Positions 8,444 through 16,499 of a DNA stretch of 41,200 bases are shown in pieces; position 1 is the stretch's first letter, and every line of letters begins with the position of its first letter. The DNA is from Methanomicrobiaceae archaeon (GTDB lineage Archaea; Halobacteriota; Methanomicrobia; Methanomicrobiales; Methanoculleaceae), in NCBI GenBank assembly GCA_020854755.1, contig JAHKLN010000022.1:1-41200 (forward strand). Reading direction: 5' to 3'. The notes below the pieces were generated by a model. It was not told where the DNA came from, searched no databases, and was given only the letters and a program-made list of their open reading frames with translations. A program made the translations under genes and the position numbers.

Positions 8444-8918
8444 CCATCAGGGGTACAGATAATCCATAAAAGGAAGCAGAGTAGCGAAGCAGAGCAATAT
8501 ATTTTATGAGCAGGGCACAGATAGCGTCGGATAAGTATGCGCGCTATCATTTTGTCGCAGGATAGAAAAGCGGTATTTGCTCATTCGTCAGGGGAGTTTG
8601 CGATAGAAAATCTCTCAACCTCTGCGATACTGACCGACGCGCGTTTATTAGAAATTATGCATTTGATTAGACGCTCCGGCAAATACCCCTCGAAAACAGA
8701 TTGTAGCGAATATCATAAAGAATTACATTGATATTGCTTTATAGAGCATCATTTGGCCAACAAGGGGTCGGAGATTCAAATAATTAATTATATAAAATTG
8801 TCTGACTTATACCTATTGATATAACTCACCAGCAATGAAGAGGCAATATTTTACTGTCAATAAAAAATATTCGATTAAAATATAAAATATTTCCTTTATT
8901 AGGCATAAAAAAAAACAA

Positions 8919-8932
8919 AGAATATAAATATA
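8919..8932 (+). promoter_or_regulatory. TATA-like promoter element of the heparinase-like gene
   Basis: The sequence AATATAAATATAAG lies about 50-60 bases before the ATG at 8981, placing a start site ~25 bases downstream and leaving a short leader that carries the GGAGA ribosome site. Assigned by sequence and spacing only; the surroundings are A/T-rich, so other positions are possible. Confidence 0.4.
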
Positions 8933-8980
8933 AGAACATGTAATTATTCGCTTACCCTTTGAAGTATGTGGAGAATTGTC

Positions 8981-11900
8981 ATGGAGATGAGACTAAAAAC
9001 AATGGTAATTTTCTCCTGCCTACTGCTTGCGATAAGCATGATTCCGGTATCGGTTTCGGCTGACACCCAGGAGCACCCGGGTCTTCTGTTCAATGATATC
9101 AGGGATACGCCGGGGTATCAGAATCGAGATAGTGAACCGTGGAAAAGCTGGGAGAATAGCATAATCCGAAGCGCAAATCGTGCGTTGACACGGGATTTTT
9201 CGGATCCTGATTGGTCTCGAGACAATCGAATATCACACAGAGGTGAATTCGCCCTAGAACTAGCACTTTCATATCTAATTTCAGAAAATGAGGACTATGC
9301 AGATAAAGCAACCGAGGCACTGCTTAACATCGGTGTTGGAGATACATCAGGAAAGGTATTTCGTGCTAGAGGGTTAGGCAGTTATTCTCTTGCCTATGAC
9401 TTGATGCAACCCCATCTCTCATCACACGAGGATATAATTATTCGAGATAAATTAGCCGAACTCGCTGACTGGGTATATTATGATCTTAATGATGGTGGAA
9501 CGAACCTAGATTATGTTACTTTTGCAGATTATCACGGCCAGGCATACCCGCGCGTTGGGGTTGCCGCCTGCGCTCTTGCCGACTACACCAACCCCAACAA
9601 CCTGCCGCTCACTTCAACGCCAGCTGACTGGCTGAAGGTGGGGACTGATTATCTCTTTGTCAACGACAAGCTACACTCGCACGGGAGATCGCTTCATAGT
9701 TTCGGATTTGACGAAGCATCGGGAAAACATCTAAACGGTGCATATAAAAATTACGTTATAAGCGATTATCTTCTGTGGTTCCAGGTCTACAGCCATTTTT
9801 TCGGAGAAAATATATTCGACCGTTATCCTACTGCAAAAACGGCATTCACATCTGAACTCTGGGAGAATATGCCGAATTGTTACGGTCCGAATTATGTCAC
9901 ATCAGGAAACGTCAAGTGGACCTACCTTCCTGGAATCGTCAATTTGCTCGAAGGTGACGAGCAAGCCTATATACTGAACCACATTGACCAGGTTTCGGAG
10001 ACACAAGTATTGCCCCATTCAAGGAGTTTCGGAAGCCCCAGTGATTATCTTCTCTATTGCGCATATGAAGATTATTCCAATGTCCAGCGTAAGTTCCCCG
10101 CTTGGACAAGTCGTCTGGACGAGAATACCATCTATCAGGTATTTCGAGGAGGCTGGGACAGAGATGCCGACTGGCTGTCGCTCATCACTTTCAATGTAAT
10201 CACAGGTAGCAATCGCGATGCCTCTCACCACGACCAGATGAGCTTTGAATACTATAGCAAGGGCGATCTTTTACTTGCTGATGCCGGCGAGGATAAGAAA
10301 ACAGGAAAGTCAGAAAATTGGGTTACACTTCCGGCATATTACGGCAAGTATGACATCCACCACAATACTATCGCAATAGAAAATCCCCGCATACCGTTTA
10401 ACGTAGCTCCATGGTCAGACAGCAGTGCAAGGGGCATCTGGAAAGGCGGATCGCTCAATATTGTATCACCGGTAAAGATTTCAACAATTATAAACTCTAA
10501 TATTATCGAAGCACTGGTTACGGAATGTACGTTCAATCGAGTACTTGGAGATGGTAATTGGGCGTCAAGTCAAACAATTTCATCCCCCATTACCTACGGT
10601 CGAACCGTCCTCTACCCAGAGAAAGATTACTTCATCGTCATTGACCGGACTGAGGGCAGCGAGTCATGGGTATACCGGAATGTCTTCCGGCCGACAAGCC
10701 TGACCATCAACCCGACGACCTCAACGAGCAGCGTGGGCAACACGAAGGTTGATCTCTCCATCGACGGCACGCCGTACAACTGGCTTGCTCTGTCGTACAA
10801 GAAAGAGACGGCAACAGGCAAGCACACAAACTCCATCGAATGGAATACCGTTAACCCGTATGGCGATAAGGTCGCGATGCAGCTCTTCTCCGCGCCTGCA
10901 TCAGAGGTGCTGGTGACAAAGCACGTCGGCAGGGTTGCCGGATATGATATGGCATCGGAAGTCTTCGTCCCGATCGTGCAGCTTATAACTGATGCCACCC
11001 AGAACCAGTACCGCATCACCACCCTCCTCTCCCGCTACGCCCACGAAGAGGCACGGGTGCCGGTCGAGCTCCCGGTGACCGGGACGGGGAGTGCGATTCG
11101 CGTACGTTCGTCCGCCTATGAAGATTATATCTATTCGGGCAGTGGGGAGTCGTCGTTTGCGACGTTTGCGACCGATGCCGATACGGTCTTCCTGAGGACA
11201 GCGGCGGCAGGCGATTCGCGGGAGTACACGATCCTGTCCGGGTCGTACCTGACGGACGGGGGAAAGCCCGTGATCAGCATCTCACAGCCCGTGGACTACA
11301 TTACCCTGAAAGAAGATTCAGACTGCATGCAGTTCAAGGTGGGCGGTTCGGGCACGGTCGATATCACCATCCACCAGATGCCGTATTCGGTCCAGAAGAT
11401 CACCAAGAACGGAGCAACGTATACGAACTGGGAGGCGGGAGACGACTACTCGGTGACGATCACGACGGACTTGAGCGAGCACGAGTTCAAGATCTATGCG
11501 GGATCTCCCCTCGAGCTGCCGCCAGTGGCAAACCTCACGGCGAACGTGACCGCAGGCGAGGCGCCCCTCGTGGTTGCGTTTACGGACCTCTCGACCGGGG
11601 ATCCAGCGGAGTGGGCCTGGGACTTCGGGGACGGTGTGGTGTCTGACGGGCAGCATCCCGAGCACATCTACACCGAGGCGGGCAACTACACCGTGAACCT
11701 GACGGTGACGAACGCCTACGGTGCGGACAGTCTGGAGATTGCGGACTATATCATCGTCACGGAAGCATGTGAGCCGCCTGAATCGCCGGTGGCGGACTTT
11801 TCAGCGAACGTGACGGCAGGCGAGGCGCCGCTTGCGGTTGCGTTTGCGGACGAGTCCACCGGCGAGCCTGACGAATGGCTCTGGGAGTTCGGCGACGGGA

Positions 11901-13702
11901 GCACGTCAGCGGACCAGCACCCGGAGCATATCTATGAGGCCGCAGGGAACTATACCGTCAGCCTGACGGTCACAAACGATGCCGGCAGCGACACCGCCAC
12001 CGCGACGGACTGTATCACGGTGACCGCCGCCGCCGCGCCGGCGCCCTCTCCGACGCCCACGCCTGAACCAACACCGGATCCCGGCAGGCCGGATCTCGTG
12101 GTGACCGGGATCGCCTGGCTGCCGGCAGAACCGGTTGAGGGCGACGAGATCGTCATGCAGGCGGCGATCAAAAACCAGGGCGACGCCCCGACGCCCGAGG
12201 GCGTGATCCACGGCGTGCTGTTTGCGACGGACAGCGACCGGATGAGCCCGGGCGTCTGGTCCGACAACCACACGGCCTCGATTGCGCCTGGCGAGTCGGT
12301 CATGGTGACGGCAAACGGCGGTTCTGCCGGCGCGGCCTGGACGGCGGTGGAGGGGGCGCACACCATCACGGCGCATGTCGACGACGTGAACCGGATCGAA
12401 GAGAGCGACGAAGAGAATAACCTGCTGACGGCCACGATGACGGTCGCGGCTGCGCCGGCAGCGCCGACGCCGGTGCCGCCTCCCGAAGCAGCCTTCTCCG
12501 CGAATGTGACCGCAGGGGAGGCGCCGCTTGCGGTCGCGTTTGCGGACGAGTCCACCGGCGAGCCTGACGAATGGCTCTGGGAGTTTGGCGACGGTACCAA
12601 CGCCACCGTGCAGCGCCCGGAGCATATCTATGAGGCGGCGGGCAACTACACCGTCAGCCTGACCGTGACGAACGAGGGCGGCAGCGACACCGCAACAGAG
12701 GAGGGATACATCACGGTTGCCGAGCCCCTGGCCGCAAACTTCACCGCGAACGTGACGGCAGGCGAGGCGCCGCTCGCAGTCGAGTTCTCCGATCTCTCGA
12801 CCGGAGGGCCGACACGCTGGGCCTGGGACTTCGGGGACGGCGCGACGTCTGATGAGCAGCACCCGGTCCACACCTATGAGTCCGCTGGAAACTACACCGT
12901 CAGCCTGACGGTCACAAAGATCCGCTCCTATGCCCCTGACGGCGGCCTGCCGCTCCTCTCGGTAGTCCTCCCGGTGACCGACGGGGAGGAGAGCGACACG
13001 ATGACAAAGGAGCACTACATCACGGTCACCGAGCCTCCGATCGCACCGCCGGTGGCAGAGTTTGCGGCGGACGTGACCGCAGGGGAGGCGCCGCTCGCGG
13101 TTGAGTTTTCGGATCTCTCGACCGGCGAGCCTGACGAATGGCTCTGGGAGTTCGGCGATGGAGCGACATCGACCGTGCAGCACCCAACCCACACCTATAC
13201 AACGGCAGGCACCTACACCGTCTCCCTGACGGTCACAAACAGGGGCGGCAGCGATACCGCGGTGCAGGCGGCGTGCATCACCGTGCGGCCACCGCCGACG
13301 CCCACGCCGACGCCCACGCCGACACCGAGCCCGACGCCGACACCCGAGCCGACCAAATCCCCGGGATCTTCTCCGCCGCCTCATGCAAATGTGCCGTCCC
13401 ATGCAAAGGCGTACATAAAGATCGGCGGCGTAGAACTGCTGGATCAGGCCGTACCTACGCCCACGCCCACGGCGACCGTGACACCGACGCCCACGCCGAC
13501 GCCCACGCCGACACCGTCCGGATCCGATGATGAGACGGTCGGAAATGGTGGCGGCCAGAACCAGCTGCCGGATGATCCCGATGATCCCGATGATCCCGAT
13601 GATGGCGGTGACGGGGAGAAGAGCAACTCCGGCCTCGGGAAGGCGCTCGGCCTGATTAAGAAACTGCTCAACGGTCTGATTTCCTTAACCGGGCAGGCAT
13701 AA
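8981..13702 (+). CDS. Secreted heparinase II/III-like polysaccharide lyase with five PKD domains and one CARDB domain
   Basis: A 1573-residue protein. A signal peptide (LKTMVIFSCLLLAISMIPVSVSA) precedes a catalytic-type region of ~780 residues: an alpha-helical part (with ADYHGQAYPRVG), then a beta part with HHDQMSFEYY near 416 and YDIHHN, the pattern of heparinase II/III and alginate lyases. Two PKD domains (~846-1015), one CARDB (~1036-1159) and three more PKDs (~1167-1437) follow, each PKD with a WxWxFGDG core. Thr-Pro-rich linkers, an Asp-Pro-Asp run and a final amphipathic helix close it. No PEF/PGF-CTERM tail is present, so attachment is unclear. The ATG at 8981 is preferred over 8966 because GGAGA sits 6 bases before it. 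Base composition switches between A/T-rich and G/C-rich blocks inside the lyase part, suggesting mosaic origin. The substrate is unknown. Confidence 0.8.
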   Translation: MEMRLKTMVIFSCLLLAISMIPVSVSADTQEHPGLLFNDIRDTPGYQNRDSEPWKSWENSIIRSANRALTRDFSDPDWSRDNRISHRGEFALELALSYLISENEDYADKATEALLNIGVGDTSGKVFRARGLGSYSLAYDLMQPHLSSHEDIIIRDKLAELADWVYYDLNDGGTNLDYVTFADYHGQAYPRVGVAACALADYTNPNNLPLTSTPADWLKVGTDYLFVNDKLHSHGRSLHSFGFDEASGKHLNGAYKNYVISDYLLWFQVYSHFFGENIFDRYPTAKTAFTSELWENMPNCYGPNYVTSGNVKWTYLPGIVNLLEGDEQAYILNHIDQVSETQVLPHSRSFGSPSDYLLYCAYEDYSNVQRKFPAWTSRLDENTIYQVFRGGWDRDADWLSLITFNVITGSNRDASHHDQMSFEYYSKGDLLLADAGEDKKTGKSENWVTLPAYYGKYDIHHNTIAIENPRIPFNVAPWSDSSARGIWKGGSLNIVSPVKISTIINSNIIEALVTECTFNRVLGDGNWASSQTISSPITYGRTVLYPEKDYFIVIDRTEGSESWVYRNVFRPTSLTINPTTSTSSVGNTKVDLSIDGTPYNWLALSYKKETATGKHTNSIEWNTVNPYGDKVAMQLFSAPASEVLVTKHVGRVAGYDMASEVFVPIVQLITDATQNQYRITTLLSRYAHEEARVPVELPVTGTGSAIRVRSSAYEDYIYSGSGESSFATFATDADTVFLRTAAAGDSREYTILSGSYLTDGGKPVISISQPVDYITLKEDSDCMQFKVGGSGTVDITIHQMPYSVQKITKNGATYTNWEAGDDYSVTITTDLSEHEFKIYAGSPLELPPVANLTANVTAGEAPLVVAFTDLSTGDPAEWAWDFGDGVVSDGQHPEHIYTEAGNYTVNLTVTNAYGADSLEIADYIIVTEACEPPESPVADFSANVTAGEAPLAVAFADESTGEPDEWLWEFGDGSTSADQHPEHIYEAAGNYTVSLTVTNDAGSDTATATDCITVTAAAAPAPSPTPTPEPTPDPGRPDLVVTGIAWLPAEPVEGDEIVMQAAIKNQGDAPTPEGVIHGVLFATDSDRMSPGVWSDNHTASIAPGESVMVTANGGSAGAAWTAVEGAHTITAHVDDVNRIEESDEENNLLTATMTVAAAPAAPTPVPPPEAAFSANVTAGEAPLAVAFADESTGEPDEWLWEFGDGTNATVQRPEHIYEAAGNYTVSLTVTNEGGSDTATEEGYITVAEPLAANFTANVTAGEAPLAVEFSDLSTGGPTRWAWDFGDGATSDEQHPVHTYESAGNYTVSLTVTKIRSYAPDGGLPLLSVVLPVTDGEESDTMTKEHYITVTEPPIAPPVAEFAADVTAGEAPLAVEFSDLSTGEPDEWLWEFGDGATSTVQHPTHTYTTAGTYTVSLTVTNRGGSDTAVQAACITVRPPPTPTPTPTPTPSPTPTPEPTKSPGSSPPPHANVPSHAKAYIKIGGVELLDQAVPTPTPTATVTPTPTPTPTPTPSGSDDETVGNGGGQNQLPDDPDDPDDPDDGGDGEKSNSGLGKALGLIKKLLNGLISLTGQA
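11515..13290 (+). repeat. Five PKD-domain repeats in the surface protein
   Basis: Repeats at about 11515-11765, 11773-12025, 12479-12715, 12722-13035 and 13038-13290; a CARDB domain separates the second and third. They share near-identical DNA for A-N-V-T-A-G-E-A-P-L and G-N-Y-T-V-S-L-T-V-T, so recent duplication or gene conversion is likely. The fourth copy has a ~20-residue insert before its last strands. Confidence 0.85.
13294..13353 (+). repeat. Pro-Thr linker-coding microsatellite
   Basis: Repeated CCGACGCCCACG-like hexamers encode alternating Pro-Thr with later Ser and Glu. A similar array lies at 13455-13516. They form extended linkers between the last PKD and the C-terminal region. 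Confidence 0.8.
13571..13603 (+). repeat. 9-base tandem repeat coding Asp-Asp-Pro
   Basis: GATGATCCC occurs three times plus a partial fourth, encoding a D-D-P run near the C-terminus of the heparinase-like protein. The acidic run could bind calcium or act as a spacer; this is inference. Confidence 0.8.
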
Positions 13703-14295
13703 CCCATCATAACAATTTTACTATTTTTGCCTCGCTGTTCTGGCAGGCCTGTCACCGTTGTACGGCGTTCCATCCTGCCAGTCAGGAGACTCCGGTGGAC
13801 AGTTCAATCGCCCGGGAGGATGTTGCCGCCGGGCGTCGAGGATACCTGTGCAATCCCTGAACCGTTTGTAGCGTTCATGGCACCGGATCAGTGCGGTACT
13901 TCTGATTGGCGAAACCTCATCCCGGCAGCGCGGCGAATGGGAGAGCCTGCACGAAACTTCCGCCGAAAAACATATCGGTCGGCTGGAACGCACAGCAGCA
14001 CTATCGTCCCTGACTGCGTGGCGAAGATGAAAAGATGAGATTTTTTGCCTCTGCACAGATACCCGGTCTCCTGTTTCTGCAGAATATCCCGGTATACCGG
14101 ACCAAAAGGAACAATCGCAAGGGGGTGGGGACCGGGGAGGGGGTCTCTCCCTCCCCAAAAACCCCTCTCCCCGTGAGGACAGTCGGTGGGAAGCCGTCTC
14201 CGGGACAGAATTGATCTGAGCGTCGAGAAAGCTGCAAGGGGATGCCTGCTGTCAGATCCGTTTGTTATATATCTCCATACAACAATAGTGAGATC
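13703..14295. other. Intergenic region before the toxin-antitoxin pair
   Basis: The A/T-rich stretch just after the stop (13711-13732, with two T-runs) may end transcription of the surface protein. 13740-14040 has no supported gene. 14049-14217 is repeat copy A. A weak promoter-like A/T stretch at 14265-14285 precedes the antitoxin start. Confidence 0.5.
14049..14217 (+). repeat. Dispersed G-tract/hairpin repeat, copy A
   Basis: Starts CTCTGCACAGATACCCGG and ends near CGGGACAGAATTGATCT. It contains CCGGTATACCGG (palindrome), a four-run G tract at 14121-14143, and an 8-base GGGGAGGG/CCCTCCCC stem (14134-14156). It is nearly identical over most of its length to copy B (14945-15113), apart from a diverged stretch after the hairpin. 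No open frame is conserved among copies, so it is non-coding. Confidence 0.8.
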
Positions 14296-14568
14296 ATGTC
14301 TGTGAGCGCCGGGTCCGCCCATTCCCCCACACTCGATACGATCAGAATGGTCGAAGACTTCATCCGGGAGCACAGTGGCGAATACCGCCGCCGGGCACTG
14401 TGGGAGCGCCTGCCGCGAAAGGTGATGTACCAGACGTTCAAGAAGATCATCGAATACCTTCTGGAGTCAAATAAGATCGCCATCGATGCACGGGGGAAGG
14501 TCTGCTGGATCTACGATCCGGACATCACCCGGTGGTACCTGGCCCGCGAGGATCTGCGGATCGAATGA
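14296..14568 (+). CDS. Antitoxin-like winged-helix/HTH protein
   Basis: A 90-residue protein from the ATG at 14296 (MSVSAGSA...); an in-frame ATG at 14242 is less likely because family-like sequence starts near T-L-D-T-I-R-M-V-E-D-F-I. The core (RRRALWERLPRKVMYQTFKKIIEYLLESNKIAID followed by VCWIYDP) looks like a winged helix with the wing at the end. It overlaps the downstream RelE-like gene by four bases (ATGA, 14565-14568), so the pair is coupled. The likely role is to bind DNA and neutralise the toxin, by analogy with type II modules. The family is not identified by name. Confidence 0.65.
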   Translation: MSVSAGSAHSPTLDTIRMVEDFIREHSGEYRRRALWERLPRKVMYQTFKKIIEYLLESNKIAIDARGKVCWIYDPDITRWYLAREDLRIE

Positions 14569-14897
14569 GGGCGGCAGTCTATTTTGCAGACGAAAAGGTA
14601 AAAGAAGCCTTCGCGGCTTTGTTGGCCTCAGCCCGGACGGAAGATCGGGAACTGGCTGCCCTCCTCGATAAGGCCATCGCGGCGATAGCAGCCAACGCTT
14701 TTTGCGGCACCCACGTACCAAAAAGGCAGATCCCGAAGGTGTACCTGCAGCGGAATCCACCGATAAAGAACCTCTGGAAGTACAACCTCTCCAGGTCCTG
14801 GAGGCTGATGTATACCGTGGCCAGCGACGGCGACACGATCGCGGTCATCATCGAGTGGCTGGATCATACCGGCTATGAGCGCAGATTCGGGTACTGA
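14565..14897 (+). CDS. RelE/ParE-superfamily toxin, archaeal type
   Basis: A 110-residue protein starting MRAAVYFADEKVKEAF. It has the features of archaeal RelE-like mRNA interferases: R-T-E-D-R-E-L, N-A-F-C-G, P-K-R-Q-I-P-K, then N-L-W-K-Y-N-L, S-W-R-L-M-Y-T, and the end W-L-D-H-T-G-Y-E-R-R-F-G-Y. Length and motif order match the family. Such toxins cut mRNA at the ribosome until bound by the antitoxin. It follows the winged-helix gene with a four-base overlap. The module is bracketed by repeat copies A and B. Confidence 0.82.
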   Translation: MRAAVYFADEKVKEAFAALLASARTEDRELAALLDKAIAAIAANAFCGTHVPKRQIPKVYLQRNPPIKNLWKYNLSRSWRLMYTVASDGDTIAVIIEWLDHTGYERRFGY

Positions 14898-14944
14898 GCG
14901 CAATCTTTTGGAGATCTGCCGATTCCCAGTGGAACTCTTCCATT

Positions 14945-15113
14945 CTCTGCACAAAAACCCGGTCTCCTGTTTCTGCAGAATATCCCGGTATACCGGACCG
15001 AAAGGACAATCGCAAGGGGGGTGGGGACCGGGGAGGGGGCCGCCCCCTCCCCGCGTGCTGCCTCCCCCCGTGAGGATAGTCGGTGGGAAGCCGGTTCCGG
15101 GACATAATTGACC
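14945..15113 (+). repeat. Dispersed G-tract/hairpin repeat, copy B
   Basis: Same order of elements as copy A, with a four-run G tract at 15016-15039 and a perfect 11-base stem around one base (15030-15040, C, 15042-15052). It begins 47 bases after the toxin stop. Confidence 0.8.
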
Positions 15114-15172
15114 TAGGCGGGGAGGGGCTCCCATTTCATAAACAGGTTCGAGTATCATCTGAACATTCCTGG

Positions 15173-15280
15173 CTCTGCACAGATATACAGTCTCCTGTGT
15201 TCGCTGAATATCCCGGCATACTGGACCGTGGGAGGCATCTTCATGGGGGTGGGGACCGGGGAGGGGGCCGCCCCCTCCCC
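15173..15280 (+). repeat. Dispersed G-tract/hairpin repeat, copy C (shorter)
   Basis: Starts CTCTGCACAGATATACAG and ends at the hairpin; the later CCGTGAGGA...CGGTGGGAAGCC part of A and B is missing. The G tract (15245-15267) and the 11-base stem (15258-15268 with 15270-15280) are preserved although the sequence before them has diverged. Confidence 0.75.
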
Positions 15281-15371
15281 GGCATGCATCTCACAACCAT
15301 CCCCTCGCGGCCCCGTGCAGCGCAACAGGCGGGAACGACCGGAATCAGGGTGCCCGCAGAACTCCTCCCCT

Positions 15372-16355
15372 TCACCCCGGCACGAAGAACCCGATCGCGC
15401 AGAAGATCGCCGTGAGGGCAAACATCGCGTGGGTGGCCTGCCGCTCGGTCATGCGGAAGTAGTAGGGGAGCACCCACTTCAGGGTGAGGGGGTTTGGGAC
15501 CTCGACGGTGCCGTCGTCGCGGATCCTGCCGAACTTCGCCTCCGGGTACTTCTTGGTCGCCCGCCAGTAGACGTAGAGGAGGAAGTTTGCCGTGTGGGGG
15601 ATCAGCATGATGAAGCCGCTGACGATGAAGCCCTGCACGACGATCGTCGCCCCGATCGCGGCGCCGACGGCGAGCGCCCCGATGTTGCCCCAGAAGATGC
15701 GGGCCGGGTAGTTCTCGAAGAAGAAGTAGGCGGCAAGGGCTCCGGTGAGGCTGACGGTGAAGAGGATGGTGAAGACGTCCCCGTAGGCGATCGTCTTTAG
15801 GATGAGGGTTGCGAGCACGATCAGCGAGAGCCCGGGCGCCAGGCCGTTGAAGCCGGAGTGCATGTTCACGAGGTTTGCAACCACCGGCACGTAGGTCGGT
15901 ATGATCAGCTGCAGGTAGACGATCCCGAGATCGACGGGGCCGATGAAGGGGAGGTAGAGGAGCGTCGTCATCGCATACGGGATCAGGGCGTAGGAGCAGT
16001 AGTAGAGCATCACGAGCTTTGCCGGCCGGCCGATATTGACGATGTCGTCGAGCAGCCCGAAGAAGGCGAAGAGGGCGACGACGATCATGATCGTGTAGTT
16101 CACCGGCTCGATGTACTTTGCATAGAAGAGGGAGGTGAGCGAGATCGAGAAGAAGGCGATGAGCACGATGACCAGCCCGCCGTTTGACGGGACTTCGGGG
16201 AAGCCGTGCTTGTACATGTCCTTCACGATGAAGCGCCGGTCCCGGATCTTTTTGATCACCGCAGGCAGCGTGAAGAGTATGAGCGCAAACGGAATGGCGA
16301 AGTAGACAAGAAGCATGAAGTTCAGCGAGGAGACGAAGGGCTCTAACCGGAACAC
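15372..16355 (-). CDS. GlcNAc-1-phosphate transferase family (MraY/WecA/Alg7-like, glycosyltransferase family 4)
   Basis: A 327-residue polytopic protein with about ten membrane segments. It has family motifs: the Asp pair in FGLLDDI (D103-D104), NLVNMHSGFNGLAPG (~161-175) and HTANFLLYV. The family moves a sugar-1-phosphate from a UDP-sugar to a polyprenyl phosphate on the inner membrane face. In archaea, related proteins (AglH-like) start N-glycan or other surface-glycan assembly. The start is GTG at 16355. A TATA-like TATAATAAATC on the minus strand (~16377-16387) is ~25-30 bases before it, so the message may have almost no leader. It is last in the minus-strand run but separated from the HemK-like gene by 144 bases and so probably transcribed on its own. 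Confidence 0.85.
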   Translation of the reverse strand: MFRLEPFVSSLNFMLLVYFAIPFALILFTLPAVIKKIRDRRFIVKDMYKHGFPEVPSNGGLVIVLIAFFSISLTSLFYAKYIEPVNYTIMIVVALFAFFGLLDDIVNIGRPAKLVMLYYCSYALIPYAMTTLLYLPFIGPVDLGIVYLQLIIPTYVPVVANLVNMHSGFNGLAPGLSLIVLATLILKTIAYGDVFTILFTVSLTGALAAYFFFENYPARIFWGNIGALAVGAAIGATIVVQGFIVSGFIMLIPHTANFLLYVYWRATKKYPEAKFGRIRDDGTVEVPNPLTLKWVLPYYFRMTERQATHAMFALTAIFCAIGFFVPG

Positions 16356-16376
16356 TATCCCATGTATCGAGTTCCG

Positions 16377-16388
16377 ATTTATTATACT
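16377..16388 (-). promoter_or_regulatory. TATA-like element of the GlcNAc-1-P transferase gene
   Basis: Read on the minus strand, GTATAATAAATC lies about 25-30 bases before the GTG start at 16355. This spacing is what archaeal TATA boxes need for a leaderless or very short-leader transcript. Confidence 0.5.
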
Positions 16389-16499
16389 TGCCGTCTTACA
16401 GGCGGCGTCCAGGCCGCGTCAGACGATTTCCGGGCATTTGAAAGGGGCAGGAGCGGAGGCGGGCCTGCGGCACCGCCGCCCCCTATGCGCGGCATGGGA

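Larger units (their letters stand above)
8192..8980. other. AT-rich intergenic region before the heparinase-like gene
   Basis: About 790 bases. It holds a possible minus-strand ORF (8201-8443) with a 15-base tandem duplication. A 64-codon plus frame (8537-8731) is not convincing. From 8750 to 8945 it is strongly A/T-rich with many A- and T-runs. TATA-like AATATAAATATAAG near 8919-8932 is the likely promoter of the gene at 8981. Confidence 0.5.
14898..15371. other. Intergenic region holding repeat copies B and C
   Basis: No supported gene. Copy B fills 14945-15113 and copy C 15173-15280. The bases 15281-15371 lead into the 3' end of the minus-strand glycosyltransferase and show nothing I can name. 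Open frames here are long only because G/C-rich DNA lacks stops. Confidence 0.6.

Noticed and set aside
8537-8731. 64-codon plus-strand ORF in the spacer before the heparinase-like gene
   Set aside because: No recognisable family, weak start context and atypical composition; too little support.
11906-13402. 498-codon minus-strand frame opposite the PKD region
   Set aside because: Arg-rich shadow frame caused by G/C-rich third positions of the real gene.
13740-14040. Similarity to 40880-41040 (shared CCTGTGC-ATCCC-like stretches)
   Set aside because: Only short scattered matches in G/C-rich DNA; not enough to call a repeat without alignment.
14049-15280. CRISPR-like array
   Set aside because: Three copies of ~110-170 bases with unequal spacing and a gene pair between; not short regular repeats with spacers.
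15228-15800. 190-codon plus-strand frame near repeat copy C
   Set aside because: Antisense to the glycosyltransferase gene and rich in Gly/Glu/Asp/Arg; it starts in the non-coding repeat.
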